This document shows, piece by piece, positions 25,700 to 31,776 of a stretch of DNA of 37,932 nt. Source of the stretch: Flavobacterium sp. (GTDB taxonomy: Bacteria; Bacteroidota; Bacteroidia; Flavobacteriales; Flavobacteriaceae); assembly GCA_030153045.1 (NCBI GenBank), contig JASLID010000050.1, forward strand, positions 1 to 37,932, given 5' to 3'. Made by a program: the position numbers and the translations under genes. Each line of letters opens with the position of its first letter. Within the stretch, counting starts at the first letter, position 1. A model generated the notes under the pieces. The model saw only the letters and a program-made list of their open reading frames with translations. It was not told the origin of the DNA and searched no databases.

Positions 25700-26260
25700 T
25701 CATTTACATTCTATTTCTGACAGAACATAGAAATCTTGTAATATTTTTGTTTTCCATTTTCCATTTTCTTTGAATTGAGATAGGTAACCACCCCATACTT
25801 TTTTTGGGTTATTCATAATTTGCTCAATCATTGAATTAATATGTGGAAAAGTAATTAGCTCCACAGCCTTATTAACAGGCAACCATTTTGCATCTTCTAT
25901 TCCTTTCGGTTTTTTTAATTCCTTATCTTTAGTTTTTGCGGTATAAATATTTCGTGTCGAAGTTGATGATTCGCCATTTATATCTCTTTTTAGAAGGAAA
26001 ACGCCTTTTAATTCTGGCGTTTTTATTTTAAGCCCATATGTAGATGCTATGCTATCCAAGCCCTGTCTTATTTCTTGTTTGGTTTGGTAAAATCCAGGTG
26101 TTACCCACATATCTACATTTTCAATTTTTACAACTAATAACTCATTTTCTGAATTTAAAATCAAGAGTCTGTTAAAGACTGAAATTTCCTTTTCAACTTG
26201 TCCAAAAGAATTTATGTTAGTTAATAACATAAAAAGCACTAAAGTGAAATATTTAAACAT
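25700..26260 (-). CDS. Exported NUDIX-like protein with degenerate NUDIX box
   Basis: 186 aa. MFKYFTLVLFMLLTNINSFG looks like a cleavable signal peptide. The rest follows a NUDIX fold: VFNRLLILNSENELLVVKIE, then WVTPGFYQTKQEIRQGLDSI where the NUDIX box should be, then GVFLLKR and DAKWLPVNKAVEL (the EAKWV..E-type strand). In the box, the first Gly and Glu are present but the REUxEE core reads SIASTYG, so the metal-binding glutamates are lacking. A NUDIX protein that is exported and probably inactive is odd, since the family hydrolyses nucleoside diphosphates in the cytosol. It is the last gene of the accessory zone on this side, just after palindrome A. Confidence 0.65.
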   Translation of the reverse strand: MFKYFTLVLFMLLTNINSFGQVEKEISVFNRLLILNSENELLVVKIENVDMWVTPGFYQTKQEIRQGLDSIASTYGLKIKTPELKGVFLLKRDINGESSTSTRNIYTAKTKDKELKKPKGIEDAKWLPVNKAVELITFPHINSMIEQIMNNPKKVWGGYLSQFKENGKWKTKILQDFYVLSEIECK

Positions 26261-26344
26261 ATATGTTCTTATTATAATTTTAAGTTTTACAAATTTTCAT
26301 TTGTTGTATTAAGCTATTGAATTCTCTTAAGTTTGGCGCACTGA

Positions 26345-26480
26345 CTGCTTACGAACAGCTGGCTTTAAGAAGTAGGGGAAATTCATACCCAAACCTTTCC
26401 ATTAGAACTGAAGCTAAATATATAAAATTGATTTTTAATTTAGCCTTAAAACCCCAATTTCACAAAACCCTTGTTAGTGG
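26345..26480 (-). repeat. Palindromic cassette-like element A
   Basis: This element of about 135 bp starts 8 bp after the stop of the 26488-26994 gene. Its gene-proximal half (forward strand TTTAGCCTTAAAACCCCAAT, then TTTCACAAAACCC and GTTAG) is nearly identical to the corresponding half of element B and similar to C. The far half (GCTTACGAAC, then AGCTGGCTT and AGTAGGGGA) aligns with the far half of C. The inner part can pair (GATTTTTAA with TTAAAACCCC, imperfect). The overall design, a long imperfect palindrome with TAAC/GTTA-type ends at the 3' side of a gene, recalls attC sites, although the ends do not fit the strict attC core consensus. Confidence 0.6.
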
Positions 26481-26487
26481 TAGTGTA

Positions 26488-26994
26488 TTATTCTTCTGCT
26501 AAAGAAATTATTTTGTCTTGATCTAGTGAATAAACAACTTTTTTTCTACTTTTATCGTAAGAATAGTGTATAATATATTTGTTATCTAGCAATTCAAAGC
26601 TTTGACAATTTTTTTGAATAAATCTTGAATCTACTTTTTTAAGTGAAGTTTCTATATGATTTAAAACTTTATCAATTGTAGGCTTTTCTTTTTTTTCGAT
26701 AAAGACAATTAATATAATTCCAATTAGCATTATTGCTGCACCTATATTTGAAAATCTAACTGCCCAAATTTTAGATTGTCCAATATTTATTGCAGGAATA
26801 GCGTATCCAATTCCTAATAAAGAAAATATTAATGAAATCATTAAGGATATAGGACTAATTAAGTTTATTAAATTCAAGTTGTAATCTTGAAAAACTAAAT
26901 AGGATATTAATGCAGCTAAAATTGCTGATGTAATTGATATTATAGTTTTATTAAAATCTATGACTGCTGTATATGCTTCTTTAACGTTTGACAT
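26488..26994 (-). CDS. Membrane protein of unknown function, coupled to upstream gene
   Basis: 168 aa from ATG 26994. The ATG shares its A with the TAA stop of the upstream gene (TAATG), which points to translational coupling and fixes the start, although the frame is open to 27063. About three to four TM helices lie in the first 105 residues (FNKTIISITSAILAALISYL, LINLISPISLMISLIFSLLG, IGAAIMLIGIILIVFIEKKE). The C-terminal 60 residues are soluble and charged (PTIDKVLNHIETSLKKVDSR, YIIHYSYDKSRKKVVYSLDQ). No known family is recognised. It belongs to a two-gene unit that ends in palindrome A, so it is likely part of a mobile cassette; a toxin/immunity or defence role is only a guess. Confidence 0.65.
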   Translation of the reverse strand: MSNVKEAYTAVIDFNKTIISITSAILAALISYLVFQDYNLNLINLISPISLMISLIFSLLGIGYAIPAINIGQSKIWAVRFSNIGAAIMLIGIILIVFIEKKEKPTIDKVLNHIETSLKKVDSRFIQKNCQSFELLDNKYIIHYSYDKSRKKVVYSLDQDKIISLAEE

Positions 26995-27389
26995 TACATA
27001 TCTTTTTCTGGGATAAAACAAAAATCTATTAGAATATGGGATAAAGAACTCCATATTTCCCAAGTGCTTATATTAGCTTCCTTTGTTTCACTAATTATCT
27101 TAAAAATTTTTCTACTTCTCCACATTCGATATGGAATTCTTATTGCACCTTGATAAGTACAATAATCCAAAGCATCAGGAATTCTAGCTATAGCTAAATT
27201 TTGAAAAGATTCATAATCATTATTCAATTTCCAATAAGTTGAAGGGTCATTTTTAATATTACTTATTAATTCAACAATAAAACTGGTAGCATTTTCACTT
27301 ATATTTACTTTTAAACCATCTTCTATTTTTATCTTTTTCCAATTATTTATTTCGTATTCTACTCTTTCTGCAATTTCAAAGTTTTCCAT
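26994..27389 (-). CDS. Unknown soluble protein, first gene of a coupled pair
   Basis: 131 aa, MENFEIAERVEYEINNWKKI onward. It is predicted mainly helical and rich in Trp, Tyr and Ile (TYWKLNNDYESFQNLAIARI, YRMWRSRKIFKIISE, STWEIWSSLSHILIDF). No signal peptide, TM helix or known domain is visible. It ends PEKDM with TAA overlapping the ATG of the membrane-protein gene, so the two are made together and probably interact. Upstream lies the duplicated GH25 gene end. Possible -7 boxes (AATATTTG, minus strand, 27439-27446) match 7 of 8 positions. Function unknown. Confidence 0.65.
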   Translation of the reverse strand: MENFEIAERVEYEINNWKKIKIEDGLKVNISENATSFIVELISNIKNDPSTYWKLNNDYESFQNLAIARIPDALDYCTYQGAIRIPYRMWRSRKIFKIISETKEANISTWEIWSSLSHILIDFCFIPEKDM

Positions 27390-27460
27390 GTATTGTTTTT
27401 GTCGTTTATGTTTACATTACCTCTAACTCATAAATATACAAATATTCTTACAAATAAAAA

Positions 27461-27631
27461 CATTTCTTAAATATAAAATTCCCCGTTTACACTTTCTAGT
27501 ATTTAGTTTCCTTGTATGAATTTTGAAAAATCTATAGGGTCTCCATTAAAAAACATCAAAATCGTTGGAGTAGGTATTCAAAGAGTAATTAGGGTTTTTC
27601 GCCAAATCGACCAAGTTTTATTCTTCCATAC
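27461..27631. repeat. Direct repeat, copy 1 (GH25 3' end and downstream)
   Basis: About 171 bp matching 32534-32705 at roughly 90 % by eye. It covers the last 40-odd codons of the GH25 gene and about 40 bp after its stop, in the same orientation. In this copy the -7 box CAAATATA of the other copy is changed to TAAATATA. Confidence 0.85.
27503..27631 (-). pseudogene. Truncated, frameshifted GH25 lysozyme gene tail
   Basis: The minus strand encodes WKNKTWSIWRKNPNYSL, NTYSNDFDVF and then a stop. The intact gene reads WKNKTWSIWQKNPNYSL, DAYSNDFDVFNGDSIDF. One extra T after GATGTTTTT shifts the frame, while the remaining codons to GGAAACTAA are preserved out of frame. No upstream part of the gene is present; the similarity fades at about 27631 and the DUF4287 stop follows at 27656. 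It is a non-functional fragment left by a duplication or insertion event. Confidence 0.85.
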
Positions 27632-27655
27632 ACGCTATTGCGATTTGTACCCTTA

Positions 27656-27874
27656 TTATTCTGTTTTCCCTTTGAAAGAGGCATAAATCGCCATAGCATG
27701 TCCGTGTCCTAATTCAAATTCTTCTTTGAGCCAATTGGTAATCTGTGTTGCTTTTACAGTTTCAATGATTTGTCCTTCTTTCAGAAAACCTTTCTTTTCT
27801 GCGAGTTCTTTAAAGTCGGCAGGCGTTTTTCCTGTCTTGGCTTCAATATTGTTGATATACGCTTGAAATGACAT
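27656..27874 (-). CDS. DUF4287 domain protein
   Basis: 72 aa: MSFQAYINNIEAKTGKTPAD, then FKELAEKKGFLK, TQITNWLKEEFELGHGHAMA and IYASFKGK. This is the complete DUF4287 fold, a small helical domain of unknown function with the GLGHGHAMA-type motif, often linked to DUF5655 or found near VOC and DoxX genes. It lies 4 bp after the DoxX-like gene and closes the four-gene operon starting at 29091. It ends right at the GH25 fragment. Confidence 0.85.
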   Translation of the reverse strand: MSFQAYINNIEAKTGKTPADFKELAEKKGFLKEGQIIETVKATQITNWLKEEFELGHGHAMAIYASFKGKTE

Positions 27875-27878
27875 AATT

Positions 27879-28241
27879 TTATGGATTTAATTTGTGATAT
27901 AGTTTATAGGAAACCGCTAATATTCCGAAGAAAATCAATGGGATTATGCCTTGAAATCCAAATCCATCAACAGCAAAATGGCTGATGCTTGCAAATATAA
28001 ATACAAAGCCAAAACCGGTGTATGCCCATTCTTTCAGAAACTTTGGCACTTGCGGAAGGATGATAACTAAAGCGCCAATTACTTTAAAAACCACTAAGGC
28101 ATTTCCAAAGTAAACCGGATACTGCATATGGCTGATGCCTTGTTTGGCAAGTTCTGTTTGTGAGGTTAAGGCAGGAATGATGCCTTCCATAATAAAAATG
28201 ATGATGGTTGTGGTCCAGAATATTATTTTATCTTTTTTCAT
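27879..28241 (-). CDS. DoxX-like membrane protein
   Basis: 120 aa with four TM helices: IIFWTTTIIIFIMEGIIPAL, YFGNALVVFKVIGALVIILP, WAYTGFGFVFIFASISHFAV and GIIPLIFFGILAVSYKLY. The length and the PVYFG...KVIGALVIILP..P..LKEWAY.GF pattern mark the DoxX-like family (DoxX_2/DUF6-type small membrane proteins). The role in Bacteroidota is unclear; links to redox or thiol stress are known for some members. It is the third gene of the VOC operon, 18 bp after the PhnB-like gene and 4 bp before DUF4287. Confidence 0.82.
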   Translation of the reverse strand: MKKDKIIFWTTTIIIFIMEGIIPALTSQTELAKQGISHMQYPVYFGNALVVFKVIGALVIILPQVPKFLKEWAYTGFGFVFIFASISHFAVDGFGFQGIIPLIFFGILAVSYKLYHKLNP

Positions 28242-28259
28242 GGTGATAGTTTTAAAGCG

Positions 28260-28673
28260 TTAATTGTTTTTTAATGTATAATGGAACATCCACTGATGGC
28301 CAAACTTATCCGTAAGATGCCCAAATAAGGCGCCAAAAAAGGTTTCTTCTAAGGGGTGTGAAGCATCACCATCTTCAGATAAGTTTGTATATGCTTTTCT
28401 TATTTCCTCTTCACTGTTAAAAGTCAGCATCATGGAAACGGTATTGCCTTTAATTAAAGTCTTTGGTGCCATATCCGATCCCATAATTACAAAGCCGTCA
28501 CTTTTAAGTGTGGAATGTAAAATGCATTCTTTCATTTTTGAAGGCATTTGTTCTGCCATTGGCGAATCGGCTATGGTTTGCAGTTCCAATTCTCCACCAA
28601 GACATTTCTTGTAAAATGTCATGGCTTCGCGACAGTTGCCGTTGAAAGTCAGATAAGAATTCAGCTGTGCCAT
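28260..28673 (-). CDS. VOC family protein, PhnB-like
   Basis: 137 aa: MAQLNSYLTFNGNCREAMTF, YKKCLGGELELQTIADSPMA, HSTLKSDGFVIMGSDM and FGALFGHLTDKFGHQWMFHY. The NSYLTF.GNCREAM.FY opening and the FGHLTDKFGHQW end are typical of the PhnB / 3-demethylubiquinone methyltransferase-like branch of the vicinal-oxygen-chelate superfamily. The substrate is unknown. It is the second gene of the operon, 10 bp after the first VOC gene. Confidence 0.88.
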   Translation of the reverse strand: MAQLNSYLTFNGNCREAMTFYKKCLGGELELQTIADSPMAEQMPSKMKECILHSTLKSDGFVIMGSDMAPKTLIKGNTVSMMLTFNSEEEIRKAYTNLSEDGDASHPLEETFFGALFGHLTDKFGHQWMFHYTLKNN

Positions 28674-28683
28674 TTTTATAGTG

Positions 28684-29091
28684 TTATTGTTGCGGAAATT
28701 TCGCCATGTCCATATACAGCACTTCCCAAAGATGCCCGTCTAAGTCTTCAAAGCTTCGTTGTTGCATGAAACCATAATCTTTTGCTTCAAATGGTTCTTT
28801 GCCACCTGCTTTCAATGCTTTGTCAACCATTACATTGACTTCTTCAATACTGTCTACCGATAAGCAGTTGATTACCGAAGCTGTTTTCAAAGCATTACCC
28901 ACTTCTTTTGTAGTAAACTCACTAAATTTTGCATGCGTTAAAAGCATCACATAGATTTCTTCGGTTAAAACCATACAGGCTGCTGTTTCGTCTGAAAACT
29001 GTGGATTATTTGTAAATCCAATTGCTGTGTAAAAGGACATTGCCTTTTGTAAATCTGCTACCGGCAGATTGATAAAAATTTTCGTTGCCAT
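28684..29091 (-). CDS. VOC family protein (glyoxalase/bleomycin-resistance-like)
   Basis: 135 aa: MATKIFINLPVADLQKAMSF, YTAIGFTNNPQFSDETAACM, then FGFMQQRSFEDLDGHLWEVLYM-like residues (DYGFMQQRSFEDLDGHLWEV). The domain is a paired beta-alpha-beta VOC fold; the metal-ligand Glu in LWEVLYMD is present. Close relatives are annotated as lactoylglutathione lyase-like, but the substrate cannot be predicted. It is the first gene of the operon and is divergent from the GlxA-type regulator; CATCTTTG (minus strand, 29125-29132) is a 7-of-8 -7 box. Confidence 0.87.
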   Translation of the reverse strand: MATKIFINLPVADLQKAMSFYTAIGFTNNPQFSDETAACMVLTEEIYVMLLTHAKFSEFTTKEVGNALKTASVINCLSVDSIEEVNVMVDKALKAGGKEPFEAKDYGFMQQRSFEDLDGHLWEVLYMDMAKFPQQ

Positions 29092-29202
29092 TTGTTTAAT
29101 TTTTTAAATTGTTATTTGATAGTACAAAGATGGAGCAGAAATAGGGAAGAGGGAATGTGTAAAAATGACAACAAAAGGGTGATTTACGACAAACTATTTT
29201 TT

Positions 29203-29210
29203 TATCTTTG
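29203..29210 (+). promoter_or_regulatory. -7 box of the GlxA-type regulator gene
   Basis: TATCTTTG matches TAnnTTTG exactly, 26 bp before the start. With the weaker box at 29125-29132 on the other strand it makes a divergent promoter region of 144 bp where the regulator could control both sides. Confidence 0.55.
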
Positions 29211-29235
29211 AAATTGCATTGAAATTAAAGCTAAG

Positions 29236-30213
29236 ATGAAAAAAGTAAGTATTCTCGTTCCTGAAAGTTCGGTTTTGCAGGCTATTGCCGATCCGCAGTA
29301 TTTGTTTTCGGCAGTAAATCAGTTTATGGCAGTATCGGGCAAAATGCCTTTGTTTGATGTACAGTTAGTAGGCATGAAGAAGGAAGTGAAGCTTAACGAC
29401 GGATTGTATTCGGTGAATACTTCTCAACTTTTAAAAGATATTACGACCACCGACCTCATTGTCATACCCGCTTTGTTTGGTGATATGAAAAGTGCGATTG
29501 ATCAAAACCAAAAGCTTTTGCCTTGGATAAACGAACAGTACCACAAAGGAGCAGAAGTCGCTTCGTTGTGTGTTGGTGCTTTTTTACTGGCTTCCACAGG
29601 TTTATTGAATGGAAAAAAATGCTCTACGCATTGGGGTTTTCAAAATGAATTCCGTGAAATGTTTCCCGAAGTAGAAGTCATAGACGGAAGTATAATTACA
29701 GAAGAACAACGCATTTATTCGAGTGGAGGCGCCAATTCTTATTGGAACTTACTATTACATCTGGTGGAAAAATACACCGATAGGCCAACCGCTATATTAG
29801 CCTCTAAATATTTTGCCATTGATATTGACAGAGACAGCCAAGCAACATTTGCCATGTTTCAGGGACAGAAAAATCACAATGATGCCGCAGTCAAACAAGC
29901 ACAGGAGTTTATTGAAAACAATATTCAGGAGAAAATTACGATTGATGAATTGGCTGACCTAGTGTTATTAGGTCGACGAAGTTTTGAAAGACGATTTAAA
30001 TTGGCCACTAATAATTCTGTGTTGGAATATATAAATAGAGTGAAAATTGAATTTGCCAAAAAGAGTTTCGAAACAAGTCGCAAAAATATTAATGAAGTCA
30101 TGTACGATGTAGGGTATACAGACACTAAAGCCTTTCGGACTATTTTCAAAAAAATAACCGGTTTAAATCCAATCGAATACCGTAATAAGTACAATAAAAT
30201 GGCTGTAAATTAA
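29236..30213 (+). CDS. GlxA-type transcriptional regulator (DJ-1/PfpI + AraC HTH)
   Basis: 325 aa. Residues 1-185 are a class-I glutamine-amidotransferase-like (DJ-1/PfpI) domain: KKVSILVPESSVLQAIADPQ and the nucleophile-elbow motif EVASLCVGAFLLAS with Cys112. The C-terminal 100 residues are an AraC-type double HTH (ITIDELADLVLLGRRSFERR, INEVMYDVGYTDTKAFRTIF, then KKITGLNPIEYRNKY). Such proteins sense a small molecule or stress with the N-terminal domain and activate nearby genes. It is divergent from the VOC-VOC-DoxX-DUF4287 operon, which it likely regulates. Confidence 0.9.
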   Translation: MKKVSILVPESSVLQAIADPQYLFSAVNQFMAVSGKMPLFDVQLVGMKKEVKLNDGLYSVNTSQLLKDITTTDLIVIPALFGDMKSAIDQNQKLLPWINEQYHKGAEVASLCVGAFLLASTGLLNGKKCSTHWGFQNEFREMFPEVEVIDGSIITEEQRIYSSGGANSYWNLLLHLVEKYTDRPTAILASKYFAIDIDRDSQATFAMFQGQKNHNDAAVKQAQEFIENNIQEKITIDELADLVLLGRRSFERRFKLATNNSVLEYINRVKIEFAKKSFETSRKNINEVMYDVGYTDTKAFRTIFKKITGLNPIEYRNKYNKMAVN

Positions 30214-30241
30214 TAAAGGACTTGTTTTTATTTGATCTATA

Positions 30242-30285
30242 CTCCTCAAAGTGTTTATTGCTCCTCAAAGTGTCTCGACTTTGAG
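30242..30285. repeat. Direct repeat plus hairpin
   Basis: CTCCTCAAAGTGT occurs at 30242-30254 and 30261-30273. The second copy's CTCAAAGT (30264-30271) can pair with ACTTTGAG (30278-30285) across a 6-nt loop. It could be a small repeat or a regulator-binding array; role unknown. Confidence 0.5.
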
Positions 30286-30388
30286 CTATACACATGACAG
30301 CGCGAATTTACTTCGTCAGTTCGCTTCGCTCGGGGGTAATCCGTGCTCATTAATCTTCAAATTCATTAGTACATTAAATTATTTAGAT

Positions 30389-30421
30389 AAAAAACTACAA
30401 CTTTTACGGTTGTAGTTTTTT
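30389..30421. terminator. Bidirectional terminator
   Basis: AAAAAACTACAAC (30389-30401) pairs perfectly with GTTGTAGTTTTTT (30409-30421) around a 7-nt loop, between the convergent GlxA-type and XRE-pentapeptide genes. Confidence 0.88.
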
Positions 30422-30428
30422 ATTTTGT

Positions 30429-30510
30429 TTTGGCAAGGATTGCAAATCCGCGCTATCGGGATTTTAAATTTAGCCTTAAAATCCCAATTTCATGAAACCG
30501 AGGTTACTAG
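30429..30510 (-). repeat. Palindromic cassette-like element B (partial)
   Basis: It starts about 30 bp after the stop of the XRE-pentapeptide gene. The forward strand reads GGGATTTTAA (30458-30467 region), TTTAGCC, TTAAAATCCC, then AATTTCATGAAACC and GGTTA. The 10-bp stem GGGATTTTAA/TTAAAATCCC is perfect, and a second small palindrome, GGATTGCAAATCC, lies beside it. The gene-proximal half matches element A almost base for base; the far half of A and C is missing, replaced by the terminator. Confidence 0.6.
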
Positions 30511-30541
30511 CAAGTGTTTTTTTGTCCTTCGTTTTCTAATG

Positions 30542-31438
30542 TTATTGTAATAAAGTTATTCCAGTCAAATTTGCCTTGCAGTTTTTCAAAAACTCATAGG
30601 TTAATTTATCTGCTTGACAATCGACAAACTCAACACGTTTTAAATCACTATACTTGAAGAAATTATTTTTAAATGTTACATTTTTAAATGTTGTTTTGGA
30701 AAATGAACAGCTTGTAAATGTACATTCTTCCAATAATCCGCTAAAAATAATCTCAGTAAATTGAGTGTCTTTAAAAGAAGCATGTTGCCAATTTATATTT
30801 TCAATTTTGTTATTACGAAACTCTGATGTTGAGACTTCTATTCCTGACAAATTAGCATTAGAAAAATCACAGTTCCTTATTTCACTTGACTCTATTACTG
30901 CATCAATAAAAGAAGTATTAATAAATGAGTTGGCTTTAATTTCTGAACCAGAAAATCTGCAGTTTCTTAAGTTTGCATTGAAAAAATCACATTCTCTAAT
31001 ACTATTCCCTTTGAATGTAATATCTGTTAAATCGGCTTCGATTAGTTTGCATTTTTTAAAACTGGAACCGCTTAATTTATCTTTTACGTTCTTAATACCT
31101 GAAAAATCTGCTTCTACATAGTTTTCACCAGACATATTCCAATTCAGCCCTATATTGTCCTTAAGTTTGGAAAATATACCATCAGCTCCCTTACTCTCTT
31201 TGATTACAATTTCTTTTACTATAGTTTGAGAACTGTCAGAGAAATAGTTAAGGTCAACTCCGAAAATTTCTGCAAGTCGATCTAAGGTCGCAATGTCTGG
31301 CAAAGATTCTCCACGTTCCCATTTGCCAACAGCTTGAGGACTAATTGATACTTGCTGAGCAAGTTCGGCTTGTGAAAGATTAATTTTCTTTCTTGCTCTG
31401 GCAATTTTACTGCCAATTGATTTTGAATTTTGCATCAT
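30542..31438 (-). CDS. XRE-family HTH protein with pentapeptide repeats
   Basis: 298 aa. Residues 8-66 are a Cro/C1-type HTH (IGSKIARARKKINLSQAELA, QQVSISPQAVGKWERGESLP, ATLDRLAEIFGVDLNYF). From about 105 to 285 the protein is a right-handed beta-helix of pentapeptide repeats with the central Leu/Phe at i and Ala/Cys/Ser at i-2 (CKLIEADLTDITFKGNSI, CDFFNANLRNCRFSGSEI, CDFSNANLSGIEV). The first Met could also be 31435. A DNA-binding domain fused to a DNA-mimic-like beta-helix is uncommon; it may be a regulator or, like Qnr-type proteins, act on a DNA-binding enzyme. It has its own full promoter and ends at element B, so it looks like a one-gene cassette. Confidence 0.85.
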   Translation of the reverse strand: MMQNSKSIGSKIARARKKINLSQAELAQQVSISPQAVGKWERGESLPDIATLDRLAEIFGVDLNYFSDSSQTIVKEIVIKESKGADGIFSKLKDNIGLNWNMSGENYVEADFSGIKNVKDKLSGSSFKKCKLIEADLTDITFKGNSIRECDFFNANLRNCRFSGSEIKANSFINTSFIDAVIESSEIRNCDFSNANLSGIEVSTSEFRNNKIENINWQHASFKDTQFTEIIFSGLLEECTFTSCSFSKTTFKNVTFKNNFFKYSDLKRVEFVDCQADKLTYEFLKNCKANLTGITLLQ

Positions 31439-31463
31439 GATTATTATTAGTTTTTTGATGCCA

Positions 31464-31495
31464 CAAAGTTATTTAGCCTCAGTGTCGTTATGCAA
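31464..31495 (-). promoter_or_regulatory. Promoter of the XRE-pentapeptide gene
   Basis: On the minus strand TTG (31493-31495) and TAACTTTG (31464-31471) are 21 bp apart, a full Bacteroidota-type promoter 25 bp upstream of the start codon. Confidence 0.7.
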
Positions 31496-31508
31496 ATTTA
31501 ATCCGCTA

Positions 31509-31560
31509 CCATTAGTTGTTTTTACACTACTTTAAGTTGTATTTCGACAACTATTAATGG
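31509..31560. repeat. Nested inverted repeats
   Basis: CCATTAGTTG (31509-31518) is complementary to CAACTATTAATGG (31548-31560) apart from a 3-base insertion. Inside it AGTTGT (31535-31540) pairs with ACAACT (31547-31552). The two structures are mutually exclusive, as in a switch or a decayed palindrome. Confidence 0.45.
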
Positions 31561-31630
31561 TTTTAGAGTCTTCGTTAACTTCTGTTCTAATTTGATCTTT
31601 AATTGCCCTTGCTTGTTCGGTCGTTTAATA

Positions 31631-31770
31631 TTGTTGGTAACGTTTCGCCGGCTTGGCGAGGTTTGGGACTAAATTAAGATTTATTTTTCAGTTGGCCATT
31701 AATTTTTGAGATACAAAACCAATTTAAATTAAGCCCAAAACCCAAATCTTGCCAAACGCGTGTTAGCAGA
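31631..31770 (-). repeat. Palindromic cassette-like element C
   Basis: This imperfect palindrome of about 140 bp starts 7 bp after the stop of the lipoprotein gene. The left arm GGTAACGTTTCGCC, GGCTTGGCGAGGTTTGGGA, CTAAATTAAG (from 31636) folds on the right arm, whose complement reads GCTAACACGCG, TTTGGCAAGATTTGGG, GGGCTTAATTTAAA. Both arms end in a TAAC box (GGTAAC / GCTAAC in inverted orientation). It is the most complete of the three elements and shows the attC-like architecture best. Confidence 0.65.
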
Positions 31771-31776
31771 AGAACC

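Larger units (their letters stand above)
30214..30541. other. Intergenic region with repeats, terminator and element B
   Basis: 328 bp without a gene. It holds a 19-bp-spaced direct repeat with hairpin (30242-30285), a higher-GC patch (about 30300-30340, TTCGCTTCGCTCGGGGG), a bidirectional terminator (30389-30421) and palindromic element B (30429-30510). The mixed composition suggests several past insertions. Confidence 0.6.
31439..31776. other. Intergenic region with promoter, inverted repeats and element C
   Basis: 338 bp. It contains the XRE-gene promoter (31464-31495), a nested inverted repeat (31509-31560) and element C (31631-31770). A minus-strand frame of about 40 codons without a start (roughly 31525-31640) is open but shows no recognisable protein. 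Confidence 0.6.

Noticed and set aside
26317..26502. 61-codon plus-strand frame inside element A
   Set aside because: It lies wholly within the palindromic element and the end of the opposite gene, has no promoter or ribosome site, and its translation reflects the repeat.
31525..31650. Open minus-strand frame of about 40 codons without a start
   Set aside because: No start codon, no recognisable family and overlap with inverted repeats; could be chance in A/T-rich DNA.
26345..31770. Calling the elements true integron attC sites
   Set aside because: The ends GTTAGTG, GTTACTA and GTTAGCA do not fit the GTTRRRY core, and no integron integrase or attI is in the window; only an analogy is claimed.
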